DNA of 18,089 nucleotides from Chlamydia trachomatis (GCA_945870925.1 CAMBTZ010000014.1:1-18089); one strand, 5' to 3'; shown: positions 1 to 7,789, counted from the stretch's first letter. The notes: generated from the letters alone by a model not told the origin. Made by a program: numbers and translations.

Positions 1-1437
1 ATAATAGTGTTTCGCATTTTGATCTGTAATTGTCTGATATTGCATAGAACCTTTACCATAACTTCTTTCATCACCCACTATAATTGCCACACCCTCATCT
101 TGAAGCGCTTGACAGACAACCTCAGCAGCTGATGCCGAGGCTTTTGAGGTCATTATAACAAGTGGCCCTTGGTAAAAAAGTTTGGAATCCTGATTTCTTG
201 TAAATCGAATTTCATCATTTGCATATTTTGCTACAACGACAGTCCCTTTCTGAAGAAAAAGCCCTGCCGCCTGAACTGCTTGACCTAAAAATCCACCGGA
301 ATTTTTTCTCATATCTATAATAAGTCCATTTAGAGGAGCAATTGCTTTTAATTCAGAAAGTGCACTTCTTAAATCTTGTTCAGCATTGATCTCTTCGCCA
401 TTATCATAGAATGAAGGCAAGGTGATAAGTCCGATAATCCCATCACCAAAAAATTCATAATCCATATTTATTCGATCTTCTTCTAAAGTAACCCTTTCTC
501 TAGATAACTTTATAAGAAGCTGATTTCCATCAACACCTTGAGTCAATAGAGAAACAGTGGTATGAGGATCCCCTATTAATTTATTTAATAATTCATTGAA
601 ATTAATTTTATCCGTCTGAAGTCCATCTATCTCTTTAATAATGCTTCCTACTTTTAAAAGGCCTGAGGCCTCAGCGGGACTTTTGGGAACAATATAAGAG
701 ACAAATGGGCCTTCAACGCTTTCTTTCAACTGAATCCCCACGCCACAAAATTCTTTTCTTAAAATTTTGCGAAACTCTAAAGCTTCTTCTTCACTATAGT
801 ACATTGTATGAGCATCAAGACTTGATGCAATAGCTTTCAAAACCAGTATTGATATATTTTTCGAAGAGAGATAACCCTCTTCATGCTCAGCATTTTTCCT
901 ATTGTAGAAATCAAATATTTTCAGCTTTTGCACTTCACTTAACTCTAAAATATCATGTTCTTTTGCGTAAGAAAAAAGCCAATCTTCCATTTCCTCTTCT
1001 ATTTGAGCGTAAAGTTCTACTTCATTTTTAGAAAAAGATTGAGGGAAAAATGCTCTTTTTTTTAATTCTTTTCTCGAAATTAAGTTCGATTGAATTTGTT
1101 TTACAAGCTTTCTAGAACGTAAAATCGCCTTTAAAATAGCATTATTCAAATTTTGATAAGGTGAAAAATCACCTGCATGATATTTATTAGCTACTTGCTC
1201 CCAAAAACAGGTCTCATTTAATAGAATTTCATCTATTTCTGAAGCTAAAAGATAGCGATACTGAGGGTCAAAACTAGTTAAATAATTTTTAAATGACCTT
1301 AAAGCGAGCTTCGGCGTAAATATATTTTCGTCGACATGATAAGCCAAAATCTCATCCAGAACCGGCTTAACTTCAGTAAGCTTTAACTCACCGGCCAATA
1401 ATGACGTAATTAAAAATCCAAAAAGTATCTTTTTCAC
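1..1437 (-). CDS. tsp: Tail-specific (carboxy-terminal processing) protease Tsp/Prc, C-terminal part cut by window edge
   Basis: Serine protease of the S41 family, expected in the periplasm, where it degrades or trims proteins from their C-termini. The start is a GTG at 1435-1437; the next residues, KKILFGFLITSLLAG, form a short signal peptide. About 200 helical residues follow, then a PDZ-like domain (about 220-310, with GVGIQL and VPKSPAEASGLLKVG) and the protease core. The catalytic serine is the middle serine of SASAAE (about residue 436) and the general-base lysine lies in YGKGSMQ (about residue 462), the Ser/Lys dyad of this family. The window ends exactly on a codon after residue 479, so the end of the core and the C-terminal domain are missing. 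The gene is divergent from rpsL, the same neighbourhood as C. trachomatis CT441. The family call is firm; the GTG start is supported by the signal peptide and a weak AGAGAG upstream. Confidence 0.93.
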   Translation of the reverse strand, partial: MKKILFGFLITSLLAGELKLTEVKPVLDEILAYHVDENIFTPKLALRSFKNYLTSFDPQYRYLLASEIDEILLNETCFWEQVANKYHAGDFSPYQNLNNAILKAILRSRKLVKQIQSNLISRKELKKRAFFPQSFSKNEVELYAQIEEEMEDWLFSYAKEHDILELSEVQKLKIFDFYNRKNAEHEEGYLSSKNISILVLKAIASSLDAHTMYYSEEEALEFRKILRKEFCGVGIQLKESVEGPFVSYIVPKSPAEASGLLKVGSIIKEIDGLQTDKINFNELLNKLIGDPHTTVSLLTQGVDGNQLLIKLSRERVTLEEDRINMDYEFFGDGIIGLITLPSFYDNGEEINAEQDLRSALSELKAIAPLNGLIIDMRKNSGGFLGQAVQAAGLFLQKGTVVVAKYANDEIRFTRNQDSKLFYQGPLVIMTSKASASAAEVVCQALQDEGVAIIVGDERSYGKGSMQYQTITDQNAKHYY

Positions 1438-1500
1438 GCAAACTCTCTTTTTTCCGCAATCTACCACACGATCTTTTCAAAAAAAAGGATAAAAAATAAA

Positions 1501-1546
1501 TTGTCACCAGATAATTTTTGCAAATAATATCAGGATGGGTTATATT
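1501..1546 (+). promoter_or_regulatory. Two overlapping candidate sigma70-type promoters for the rpsL operon
   Basis: The 149-nt divergent gap between tsp and rpsL holds two reasonable promoter matches on the plus strand. One is TTGTCA (1501-1506), an 18-nt spacer and TAATAT (1525-1530). The other is TTGCAA (1518-1523), a 17-nt spacer and TATATT (1541-1546). Either would give an untranslated leader of roughly 35-50 nt before rpsL. This is pattern matching in AT-rich DNA, so one or both may be chance. I saw no comparably good promoter for tsp on the other strand. Confidence 0.45.
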
Positions 1547-1586
1547 CGCTACAACTTTTTTAGAAACTTCTGCAGGAGAAGGCATA

Positions 1587-1958
1587 ATGCCAACGATTAA
1601 TCAACTCATACATAATTCGAGAAAACCTGTTAAGGCTAAATCGAAATCGGGAGCTTTGAAGAAATGCGCACAAAAACGAGGCGTATGCTTACAAGTAAAG
1701 ACCCAAACCCCAAAAAAACCTAACTCAGCTTTAAGAAAAGTGACACGTGTTCGCCTTTCTAACGGAGTTGAAGTTACAGCCTATATCGGTGGTGAAGGCC
1801 ACAACTTACAAGAACACAGCATTGTTTTAGTTCGTGGAGGACGAGTCAAAGATTTACCCGGCGTTCGTTACCACGTAGTTAGAGGTGCATTAGATTGCGC
1901 AGCTGTAAAAAATCGTAAGAAAAGCAGATCCAAATACGGTGCCAAAAGGCCTAAGTAA
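1587..1958 (+). CDS. rpsL: 30S ribosomal protein S12
   Basis: S12 is part of the decoding centre of the small ribosomal subunit. The protein is 123 residues and matches bacterial S12 throughout: CAQKRGVC, TPKKPNSALRKV, YIGGEGHNLQEHS, GGRVKDLPGVRYH and the basic tail RSKYGAKRPK. An earlier in-frame ATG exists at 1518, but the family starts at MPTINQL, and the ATG at 1587 has a good AGGAG (1574-1578) 8 nt upstream, so the shorter form is chosen. Lys43 and Lys88 (counting Met), where streptomycin-resistance changes usually occur, are the normal lysines, so the gene looks streptomycin-sensitive by sequence. Asp89, the usual methylthiolation site, is present. First gene of the rpsL-rpsG-fusA-rpsJ operon. 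Confidence 0.98.
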   Translation: MPTINQLIHNSRKPVKAKSKSGALKKCAQKRGVCLQVKTQTPKKPNSALRKVTRVRLSNGVEVTAYIGGEGHNLQEHSIVLVRGGRVKDLPGVRYHVVRGALDCAAVKNRKKSRSKYGAKRPK

Positions 1959-1981
1959 AGAAACATTGAAAAAGGTTTGTT

Positions 1982-2455
1982 ATGTCAAGAAGACACAGAG
2001 CAGTAGAGAGGGAAGTTGCCCCTGATGCAAAATACGGCAATATTGAGATTTCAAAATTCATAGCGAAAGTAATGCTAAGCGGAAAAAAATCTGTTGCGCG
2101 TACAATTGTATATGATGCGATTGAGAAATTTGCTAATAAAATTGCAGCTGAAAATCATATTGAAGCTTTTGAAAGAGCTTTAGAGAATGCAAAGCCTCAA
2201 GTAGAGGTTAAATCTCGCCGAATCGGTGGAGCGACTTACCAAGTACCGGTTGAGATCTCTACAATTAGAAAGAGATCACTTGCTATGAAATGGATCATTA
2301 CCTATGCACGGGCTAAACCTGGACGCAATATGGTTGATGCTCTTGCTCAAGAGCTTCATGACTGTTTCAATTGCCAAGGTTCTACGATTAAGAAACGAGA
2401 TGACGTACATCGTATGGCTGAAGCTAATAAAGCATTTGCACATTATAAATGGTAA
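1982..2455 (+). CDS. rpsG: 30S ribosomal protein S7
   Basis: S7 nucleates assembly of the head of the 30S subunit by binding the 3' major domain of 16S rRNA. The protein is 157 residues, the normal length. Family signatures run in order: MSRRHRA at the N-terminus, KFIAKVMLSGKKSVA, ENAKPQVEVKSRRIGGATYQVP (the central hallmark) and the C-terminal KRDDVHRMAEANKAFAHYKW. It starts 23 nt after the rpsL stop, preceded by an AAAGG at 1971-1975. That gap is too short for the long regulatory hairpin found before rpsG in the E. coli str operon, so S7 autoregulation of that type is unlikely here (inference). Confidence 0.98.
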   Translation: MSRRHRAVEREVAPDAKYGNIEISKFIAKVMLSGKKSVARTIVYDAIEKFANKIAAENHIEAFERALENAKPQVEVKSRRIGGATYQVPVEISTIRKRSLAMKWIITYARAKPGRNMVDALAQELHDCFNCQGSTIKKRDDVHRMAEANKAFAHYKW

Positions 2456-2487
2456 TCACAAATATAAGAAGTTAAGAGGAATATCTC

Positions 2488-4578
2488 ATGGCTAGATCGG
2501 ACAAAGATAAGTTAGAAAGAGTGCGTAACATAGGAATTATGGCGCATATCGATGCTGGAAAGACTACAGTTACTGAGCGTATCCTCTTTTATGCAGGTCG
2601 CGTTCATAAAATTGGTGAAGTTCACGAAGGTGCTGCAACGATGGACTGGATGGAACAAGAGCGTGAGCGTGGAATTACAATCACATCGGCTTGTACTACT
2701 GTTTATTGGGATGATTGCAAAATTAACATTATCGATACACCGGGACACGTTGACTTTACAATTGAAGTTGAACGTTCGCTAAGAGTGCTTGATGGTGCAG
2801 TTGCTGTATTCAGCGCAGTAGATGGTGTTCAACCACAATCTGAAACTGTTTGGAGACAGGCTGAACGTTATCAAGTTCCAAGAATTGCGTTCATCAATAA
2901 AATGGACCGCGTGGGATCTGACTTTGCAATGTGCGTAAGAAGCATGAGAGAAAGACTTGGTGCAAATGCAGTTGCTGCTCAGTGTCCGATAGGAGCTGAA
3001 GGTGATTTCTTAGGCATGGTCGATCTTATTTCAATGAAAGCGATTATTTTTGAAACTGAGACAATGGGTGCTGCTTATAAAGTGGAAGAAATCCCAAATG
3101 ATCTTATAGACACTTGCAAATCTATGAGAGCTCATCTACTAGAAGAACTTGCATCTCTTGACGACTCTGACGAAGCATTTGTAGTAAAAGTTTTGGAAGC
3201 TCCTGAAACACTTACTGAAGCTGAAATTCATGCAGCAATTCGAAAAGGTGTATGTAATAACAAAATTTTCCCAGTTCTTTGTGGAACAGCTTTTAAAAAC
3301 AAAGGCTTACAACCATTACTTGATAACATTGTTAGATGGATGCCTTCTCCTATAGATCGTGGCGTTATTAACGCTCACGTCGTTGACAGTGAAGACATGA
3401 TGACTTTACAGCCAAATGACAAAGAGAAACTAGCCGGCCTTGTATTCAAAGTTATGACAGATCCGTATGTTGGTAGATTAACCTTCGTAAGGATTTATTC
3501 AGGAACTATGACAAAAGGGACAGCTTTATATAACTCAACTAAAGATAAGAGAGAAAGAGTTTCAAGACTTCTAGAAATGCACGCAAATCAAAGAACAGAC
3601 AGAGATGAATTCTATACAGGTGATATATTAGGTGTAATTGGGCTTAAAAACTCAACTACAGGTGATACTCTTTGTTTAGAAGATGCTCCTCTAGTGCTTG
3701 AAAAAATGCATTTCCCTGAGCCTGTTATGTCAATGGCAATTGAACCTAAATCAAAGCCTGACAGAGAGAAACTTTCTCAAGCTTTATCTTCTCTATCAGA
3801 AGAAGATCCAACATTTAGAGTAACTACTAATGAAGAGACCGGACAAACTATTATCTCAGGAATGGGAGAACTTCATCTTGATGTTCTTCGTGACCGAATG
3901 ATTCGCGAATTTAAAGTAGACGCTAGCGTCGGCGCTCCTGAAGTATCTTACAGAGAAACTATTACTAAACCTGGCGAAGCTGAAACGAAATATGTTAAGC
4001 AATCAGGTGGCCGTGGCCAATATGCCCACGTTTGTCTTGAAATTGAGCCTAATGAAGCCGGAAAAGGGAATGAAATCGTTAACAAAATTGTTGGCGGTAC
4101 TATTCCAAAAGAATACATTCCAGCTTGTATTAAAGGAATTGAAGATGGTCTTGCAACAGGTGTTGTTGCCGGATATCCATTAGTCGATGTAAAAGTTCTG
4201 ATCACATTTGGTTCATACCACGATGTCGACTCAAACGAAATGGCCTTTAAAATTTGTGCCTCAATGGCCCTAAAAGAGGGTGCACGGAAGTGTGGCGCTA
4301 TTATTCTTGAACCTATTATGAAGGTTTGCGTAAGCACACCGGAAGCCTCTCTTGGTGATATAATCGGGGACTTGAATAGAAGACGCGGACGTATCCAAGG
4401 CCAAACAACTAAAGGTCCAATTACAGAAATTGATTCTGAAGTGCCTCTTGCAGAAATGTTTGGGTATTCCACCGATGTACGATCTATCTCTTCAGGAAGA
4501 GCTAGCTTTACAATGGAACCAAGTCACTTTGAACAAGTGCCTAAAGCCGTCCAAGAAGCAATTATGAAAAAATCTTAA
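2488..4578 (+). CDS. fusA: Translation elongation factor G
   Basis: GTPase that drives translocation of tRNA and mRNA on the ribosome and, with RRF, ribosome recycling. The protein is 696 residues, a normal EF-G length. All GTPase motifs are visible: AHIDAGKTT (19-27), RGITITSA (61-68), DTPGHVDF (83-90), NKMD (137-140) and the LCGTAFKNKG element near 262. The rest follows the EF-G plan: domain II (about 285-400), domain III with GMGELHLDVLRDR, domain IV with GRGQYAHV and the tip SYHDVDSNE (His578, the residue that reaches the decoding site), and domain V ending near SGRASFTMEPSHFEQVP. An AGAGGA at 2475-2480 lies 7 nt before the ATG. It sits between rpsG and rpsJ, and no tuf follows, as in C. 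trachomatis (CT437). Confidence 0.98.
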   Translation: MARSDKDKLERVRNIGIMAHIDAGKTTVTERILFYAGRVHKIGEVHEGAATMDWMEQERERGITITSACTTVYWDDCKINIIDTPGHVDFTIEVERSLRVLDGAVAVFSAVDGVQPQSETVWRQAERYQVPRIAFINKMDRVGSDFAMCVRSMRERLGANAVAAQCPIGAEGDFLGMVDLISMKAIIFETETMGAAYKVEEIPNDLIDTCKSMRAHLLEELASLDDSDEAFVVKVLEAPETLTEAEIHAAIRKGVCNNKIFPVLCGTAFKNKGLQPLLDNIVRWMPSPIDRGVINAHVVDSEDMMTLQPNDKEKLAGLVFKVMTDPYVGRLTFVRIYSGTMTKGTALYNSTKDKRERVSRLLEMHANQRTDRDEFYTGDILGVIGLKNSTTGDTLCLEDAPLVLEKMHFPEPVMSMAIEPKSKPDREKLSQALSSLSEEDPTFRVTTNEETGQTIISGMGELHLDVLRDRMIREFKVDASVGAPEVSYRETITKPGEAETKYVKQSGGRGQYAHVCLEIEPNEAGKGNEIVNKIVGGTIPKEYIPACIKGIEDGLATGVVAGYPLVDVKVLITFGSYHDVDSNEMAFKICASMALKEGARKCGAIILEPIMKVCVSTPEASLGDIIGDLNRRRGRIQGQTTKGPITEIDSEVPLAEMFGYSTDVRSISSGRASFTMEPSHFEQVPKAVQEAIMKKS

Positions 4579-4601
4579 ACCGTTAAGGAGCTATTGAACA
4601 T

Positions 4602-4916
4602 ATGACAACAGCAAAAAAACAAAAGATCCGGATTCGGTTAAAAGGATATGATTACCGAGTAGTGGATCGCGTTACAAAAGAGATCGTCGAGACTGCACAG
4701 AGAACCGGAGCGCGAGTTATTGCGATCCCTCTTCCTACACGAATCGAGCGTTTCACAGTACTAAGCTCCCCTCACGTAAACAAAAAATCACGTGAGCAAT
4801 TCGAGATGCGTACACACAAGCGTTGTATCGAAATTAAGGATCCTTCAGCTAGCACAATTGATAAACTAAAAAGCTACACAATACCGTCAGCTGTTAGCAT
4901 CACAATTTCTGCTTAA
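4602..4916 (+). CDS. rpsJ: 30S ribosomal protein S10 (NusE)
   Basis: S10 is a head protein of the 30S subunit and, as NusE, a partner of NusB and NusG in transcription antitermination and coupling. The protein is 104 residues, with KIRIRLKGYD at the N-terminus, IVETAQRTGA, PLPTR, ERFTVLSSPHVNKKSREQFEMRTHKR, and a C-terminal beta strand. The loop before IPLPTR reads GARVIA where most bacterial S10 proteins have GAxVxGP, so it appears one residue shorter and lacks the usual Gly-Pro. AAGGAG (4585-4590) lies 11 nt before the ATG. It is the last gene of the operon; in most bacteria rpsJ heads the S10 operon, but placement after fusA is the chlamydial order (CT436). Confidence 0.97.
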   Translation: MTTAKKQKIRIRLKGYDYRVVDRVTKEIVETAQRTGARVIAIPLPTRIERFTVLSSPHVNKKSREQFEMRTHKRCIEIKDPSASTIDKLKSYTIPSAVSITISA

Positions 4917-4931
4917 TTCAATATTTTTATA

Positions 4932-4976
4932 AAGGCGCAATCTCAGTCTAACTGTCATTGCGCCTTCTCTTTTTAA
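4932..4976 (+). terminator. Rho-independent terminator of the rpsL operon, possibly bidirectional
   Basis: AAGGCGCAAT (4932-4941) pairs perfectly over 10 bp with ATTGCGCCTT (4957-4966). Inside the 15-nt loop, CAGT (4944-4947) and ACTG (4951-4954) can form a second short stem. The tail TCTCTTTTT follows. It begins 16 nt after the rpsJ stop. Read on the minus strand the same stem is followed by TTTATAAAAATATT, so it can also stop transcripts from the convergent rodA/lipoprotein operon, whose last stop codon (4973-4975) lies within the tail. Confidence 0.88.
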
Positions 4977-5308
4977 TTACCTGGAAGATCGTTCATAAAG
5001 TCATAACCTGGCTGATTACTTATCACCATTTGTTTATGAATTACTTTCTTATCTTTGATGTGAAAATAATAACGTCTTGCCTCTACGTATCTATCTGACA
5101 TCCCCATCTGAAACCGCTCCACGTACTCATAGACGACTTCTCCATTATCTTTATGATAGACATTTAGTGGCCTGCCATATGTTTTGAGAAGCGATTCCTC
5201 TGACATACCCACATGTGTTTCTGAAAAAGTCTCTCTTGTCATTACAGTGGATGACTTAAAACTACAGGCTGCTAAAAGCCCTAATAATGCGATGAACCAT
5301 ATTTTCAT
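4973..5308 (-). CDS. Small lipoprotein with possible BamE/SmpA-like domain
   Basis: A 111-residue protein starting MKIWFIALLGLLAAC: a short hydrophobic signal followed by the lipobox LAAC with the lipidated cysteine at residue 15. The mature part contains HVGMSEESLLKTYGRPLNVY and EVVYEYVERF, a layout resembling the SmpA/OmlA (BamE) fold, where a GMSxxxVxxxlGxP element precedes a beta strand. I infer the resemblance; it is not a firm assignment. A longer in-frame reading to 5434 exists, but it lies inside rodA, while the chosen ATG overlaps the rodA stop as ATGA (5305-5308), typical of translational coupling, and gives a proper lipoprotein signal. No separate Shine-Dalgarno is obvious. The likely location is the periplasmic side of an envelope membrane. 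The function is not established. Confidence 0.8.
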   Translation of the reverse strand: MKIWFIALLGLLAACSFKSSTVMTRETFSETHVGMSEESLLKTYGRPLNVYHKDNGEVVYEYVERFQMGMSDRYVEARRYYFHIKDKKVIHKQMVISNQPGYDFMNDLPGN

Positions 5309-6441
5309 GAGAATGCAAACCTTCTGGCGTAAATACTTTGTAACAAACCTAGCGCGATCATTGTCGATAGGACAGATGAGCCGCCGTAGGAAACTAAAAC
5401 AAGAGGGACTCCTGTAATAGGTAAAAATCCGCACATCATACCTATATTAATAATGACATGCATCGCAAGATAGACAGCAATTCCTGAAGCAAGAAGTCTC
5501 CCAAAATGGTCTCTTGCAACAGCTGTCACTTGGAAACTAAAATAGATTAATCCGAAAAATAGAGCGAGAAGAAAAAGAGCACCTAGAAGCCCAAACTCTT
5601 CAGTAAAGGCTGGAAATACTGAGTCTGTATAGCCGTATGGAAGCCAATTATAACCTGTAAATTCACTTTTACAAAATCCACTTCCAAAAACTTTTCCAAG
5701 AGCTATTGCAGTTTGCCCTGCCTTTTGATGATAAGTATTTGGATTTAACCTTTCATATAGATACTCTTTTATAAACTTGGTAAAAAATGGCCGCATGTCG
5801 TCATGAGATAAAATCCCTAGAAAGACAAGGAGGATAAATCCAAATAAAGTAGCGGCAAGAATCATCAACCCTTTAATGATTCTACGCTTCACTCCCCCAA
5901 AATAGAAAATCACAAGAGCAATAGGCCCTAAAATCAGTGCTGTCCCGAGATCGGGTTGTTTTAAAATCAATACAAATGGAAAAAAAACGACAAGTGAGCC
6001 TTGAAAAAAAGTTTTCCAGCTTTGAACAACGTGCATTTTTTTTTCCAAAAACCAGCTTAACGTAATAACAACTACTAGCTTCGCATATTCCGAGGGCTGG
6101 ATATCAAACGGTAAAAATGGAAACCTATACCACCTTCTCACATTATGAATGGGCGGTGCAAAATAAAGCCCCACAAGCATAATAATAATGCCTAAGTAGA
6201 AAAACCAGGTCCATTCTCTAAGTTTTCTGTAATCAAAGCAGATCAAAAAAAGATAGACAAGGATCCCAAGCCCAAACGCTCGTATCTGATTTTTCACCAT
6301 CGATGACAAAACAATTTCATCTTGAACGCCATGTATTACTGACGTAGTAGAAATAATCACCAAAATCGAGATCGTCATCAATGCCAATACAATTGGCACT
6401 GTGCGAAAATCAATCCGTTTTAAATATCTCGGGTCCCACAT
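5305..6441 (-). CDS. rodA: Rod-shape determining protein RodA (SEDS peptidoglycan glycosyltransferase)
   Basis: Integral membrane SEDS protein that polymerises lipid II, normally with a class B PBP such as PBP2. The 378 residues carry about ten hydrophobic segments. Diagnostic stretches are IQPSEYAKLVVV, LKQPDLGTALIL, the extracellular loop GYTDSVFPAFTEEFGLLG, whose aspartate (about residue 273) matches the catalytically important Asp of RodA/FtsW, and the C-terminal signature GFLPITGVPLVLVSYGGSS. Length fits RodA better than FtsW. The ATG is at 6439-6441, 29 nt from the divergent birA, as with CT726/CT725 in C. trachomatis. Chlamydiae make little peptidoglycan, so the enzyme probably acts in division-site or polar synthesis (inference). 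A run of nine T (6036-6044 on plus) falls in the sequence for EKKM and is a possible slippage site. Confidence 0.95.
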   Translation of the reverse strand: MWDPRYLKRIDFRTVPIVLALMTISILVIISTTSVIHGVQDEIVLSSMVKNQIRAFGLGILVYLFLICFDYRKLREWTWFFYLGIIIMLVGLYFAPPIHNVRRWYRFPFLPFDIQPSEYAKLVVVITLSWFLEKKMHVVQSWKTFFQGSLVVFFPFVLILKQPDLGTALILGPIALVIFYFGGVKRRIIKGLMILAATLFGFILLVFLGILSHDDMRPFFTKFIKEYLYERLNPNTYHQKAGQTAIALGKVFGSGFCKSEFTGYNWLPYGYTDSVFPAFTEEFGLLGALFLLALFFGLIYFSFQVTAVARDHFGRLLASGIAVYLAMHVIINIGMMCGFLPITGVPLVLVSYGGSSVLSTMIALGLLQSIYARRFAFS

Positions 6442-6470
6442 AAATATCTTTTCTGATAATATCTGATTCT

Positions 6471-7163
6471 ATGTTTAAAGAGATCCATTTTTCTAAAATC
6501 CCATCAACTCACGTCCATGCTATAGAACATTTCAAAGATTATGAAGGGCAATTTGTTTTTATAGGGGCAAAGGAGCAGACAGCTGGCGTTGGTCGAAAGG
6601 GTGATAAGTGGCACTCCTCAGGCGACAATTTAGTTGGTACTTTTATCTTCCCTCTACCTAAAACTGATACTTCAAATCTTGCTCAGCTTCTAGCTTCTTC
6701 CTTAATTAAGGTGATTGAAAAATTTGCTCTAGTTCCTCTATTTAAATGGCCAAACGATATTCTCCTATCCTATAGGAAAGTAGCAGGCGTGATGGCCGAT
6801 ATTAAAGAATCAACAGCTATTGTCAGCATAGGAATGAATGTGAATATGACAAAGCAAGAACTTGAAAAAATTGATATTCCTGCTACGTCTCTTTCAGATG
6901 AATTAAGACACCCTATTTCTGTTGCAACAATCAAGCACGATCTTTTAATTCAATTTTTTAACGATCTCACCCTCTTTCAAGCAAAAGGTTTTGAACCTTT
7001 TTTTTCCTCTTTTGCAGCCAAGCTTGCCTTTAAAGGAAAACTAGCAAATGCAGGAGCAATTCAAGGCAGAATAGAGGCACTTAACAGAGATGGGCGCCTT
7101 ATTCTAAATTCAAAAGGAACCTCTACCTTAGTCTCTACAAGCTCCCTTGAAATCCTAAATTAA
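6471..7163 (+). CDS. birA: Biotin--[acetyl-CoA carboxylase] ligase, monofunctional (no DNA-binding domain)
   Basis: Attaches biotin to the carrier lysine of acetyl-CoA carboxylase through a biotinyl-AMP intermediate, in the cytoplasm. The 230 residues start directly with the catalytic domain and lack the N-terminal helix-turn-helix of E. coli BirA, so it should not repress biotin genes. Visible motifs: EQTAGVGRKGDKWHS (35-49, the loop that clamps biotinyl-AMP, with Val where GRGRRG has the first Arg), FKWPNDI (91-97), RKVAGVMAD with the substrate-contact lysine at 103, and SIGMNVN (119-125). The last 50 residues form the small SH3-like C-terminal domain with GRIEALNRDGRLIL. It is divergent from rodA. 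No Shine-Dalgarno is apparent before the ATG, so the mRNA may be nearly leaderless or the leader weak. Confidence 0.94.
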   Translation: MFKEIHFSKIPSTHVHAIEHFKDYEGQFVFIGAKEQTAGVGRKGDKWHSSGDNLVGTFIFPLPKTDTSNLAQLLASSLIKVIEKFALVPLFKWPNDILLSYRKVAGVMADIKESTAIVSIGMNVNMTKQELEKIDIPATSLSDELRHPISVATIKHDLLIQFFNDLTLFQAKGFEPFFSSFAAKLAFKGKLANAGAIQGRIEALNRDGRLILNSKGTSTLVSTSSLEILN

Positions 7164-7371
7164 ATTTTAGTATACTATGATCCTTTGAACTAGAGTAACT
7201 AGATTAAAATAAATCATAACTATCGAAACGCAACATGCTGTATATTAAATAATTATGGATATATTAGGCTTTACCTAGCAACTAACTTTAATTTAAAAAG
7301 CTTTAATTATTGAAATAAAGTAATAATTAACACATACTTAATATATTAATAAAAACAAAAGGCAGGTACTT
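7164..7371. other. AT-rich intergenic region between birA and the orphan gene
   Basis: A 208-nt, very AT-rich gap. It contains a short CTAG-A-GTAA-CTAG repeat near 7190-7203 and no convincing terminator for birA. The distal half carries the best promoter match for the following gene: TTGAAA (7310-7315), 17 nt, CATACT (7333-7338), with overlapping TA-rich alternatives. AGGCAGG (7360-7366) is a likely ribosome binding site. No tRNA-like fold or open reading frame of note was seen. Confidence 0.5.
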
Positions 7372-7767
7372 ATGGAGTCAATTAAACCACAAAGAGTTCT
7401 AACTAATCCAGCTAGTCCAGCACCCCCCAAAACCCCTCCCTCACCTCAATCCGCTTTAGGAATATACGAAGCTAATCAAAACGCTACTTATACATCATCT
7501 CCTTTAACTGATTTTTCTGTAATAATTTCGAATGATCCAAATAAATATATTTACCAATCAAAAACTTGGGATCGATGGAAAGCCAGACTATATACATCAA
7601 ATGCTGAAGATATTAGATCGCAAAAGATTGTAAAATTTATAATGAACCTTCTTGGATATCTAACGCTTGGATTCCTAACAAAAATTATAAATTACGCAGC
7701 TCTTGCAAATGATAAATGGAATCATGGCATTAGAGTTTATTCAATGTCTGCAACTACAGATATTTAA
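7372..7767 (+). CDS. Hypothetical protein with Pro/Ser-rich N-terminus and one hydrophobic segment
   Basis: I do not recognise this 131-residue protein. Residues 11-28 are rich in proline, serine and alanine (ASPAPPKTPPSPQ) and look disordered. A polar middle with KTWDRWKARLYTSNAED follows. A hydrophobic stretch (about 87-112, FIMNLLGYLTLGF then TKIINYAALA) is long enough for one membrane helix or a tight hairpin, with a short charged tail after it. There is no signal peptide. The gene has its own likely promoter, an AGGCAGG ribosome binding site 5 nt upstream and its own terminator, so it is probably expressed singly. A disordered, signal-less N-terminus plus a hydrophobic segment is seen in type III secreted membrane proteins of chlamydiae, but the segment is short for the bilobed Inc pattern; that reading is speculative. 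Confidence 0.7.
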   Translation: MESIKPQRVLTNPASPAPPKTPPSPQSALGIYEANQNATYTSSPLTDFSVIISNDPNKYIYQSKTWDRWKARLYTSNAEDIRSQKIVKFIMNLLGYLTLGFLTKIINYAALANDKWNHGIRVYSMSATTDI

Positions 7768-7789
7768 TATCCATTTAATCAGAAGAATG

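Noticed and set aside
1388..1585. A 65-residue minus-strand frame between rpsL and tsp, possibly a counterpart of the small gene CT440
   Set aside because: It overlaps the start regions of both real genes and the predicted promoter, and shows no hydrophobic or conserved pattern that I can link to CT440.
1518..1586. A 23-residue N-terminal extension of S12 from an upstream in-frame ATG
   Set aside because: S12 begins at MPTINQL in the family, the downstream ATG has a good AGGAG, and the upstream ATG overlaps the predicted promoter elements.
3948..4472. A 174-residue open frame antisense to fusA
   Set aside because: It lies wholly within the EF-G coding sequence and has no recognisable protein features; it is a shadow of the codon pattern.
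5309..5434. Longer form of the lipoprotein starting inside rodA
   Set aside because: The extra residues come from rodA sequence in another frame and would bury the lipoprotein signal; the ATGA overlap start explains the gene better.
6036..6044. Run of nine T in rodA (and runs of eight at 1056-1063 and 10202-10209) as phase-variation switches
   Set aside because: Such A/T runs are expected in AT-rich coding DNA and encode ordinary Lys-rich stretches; the frames are intact and nothing suggests programmed switching.
7190..7203. CTAG-A-GTAA-CTAG repeat after birA as a terminator
   Set aside because: The stem is only 4 bp and no T-run follows.
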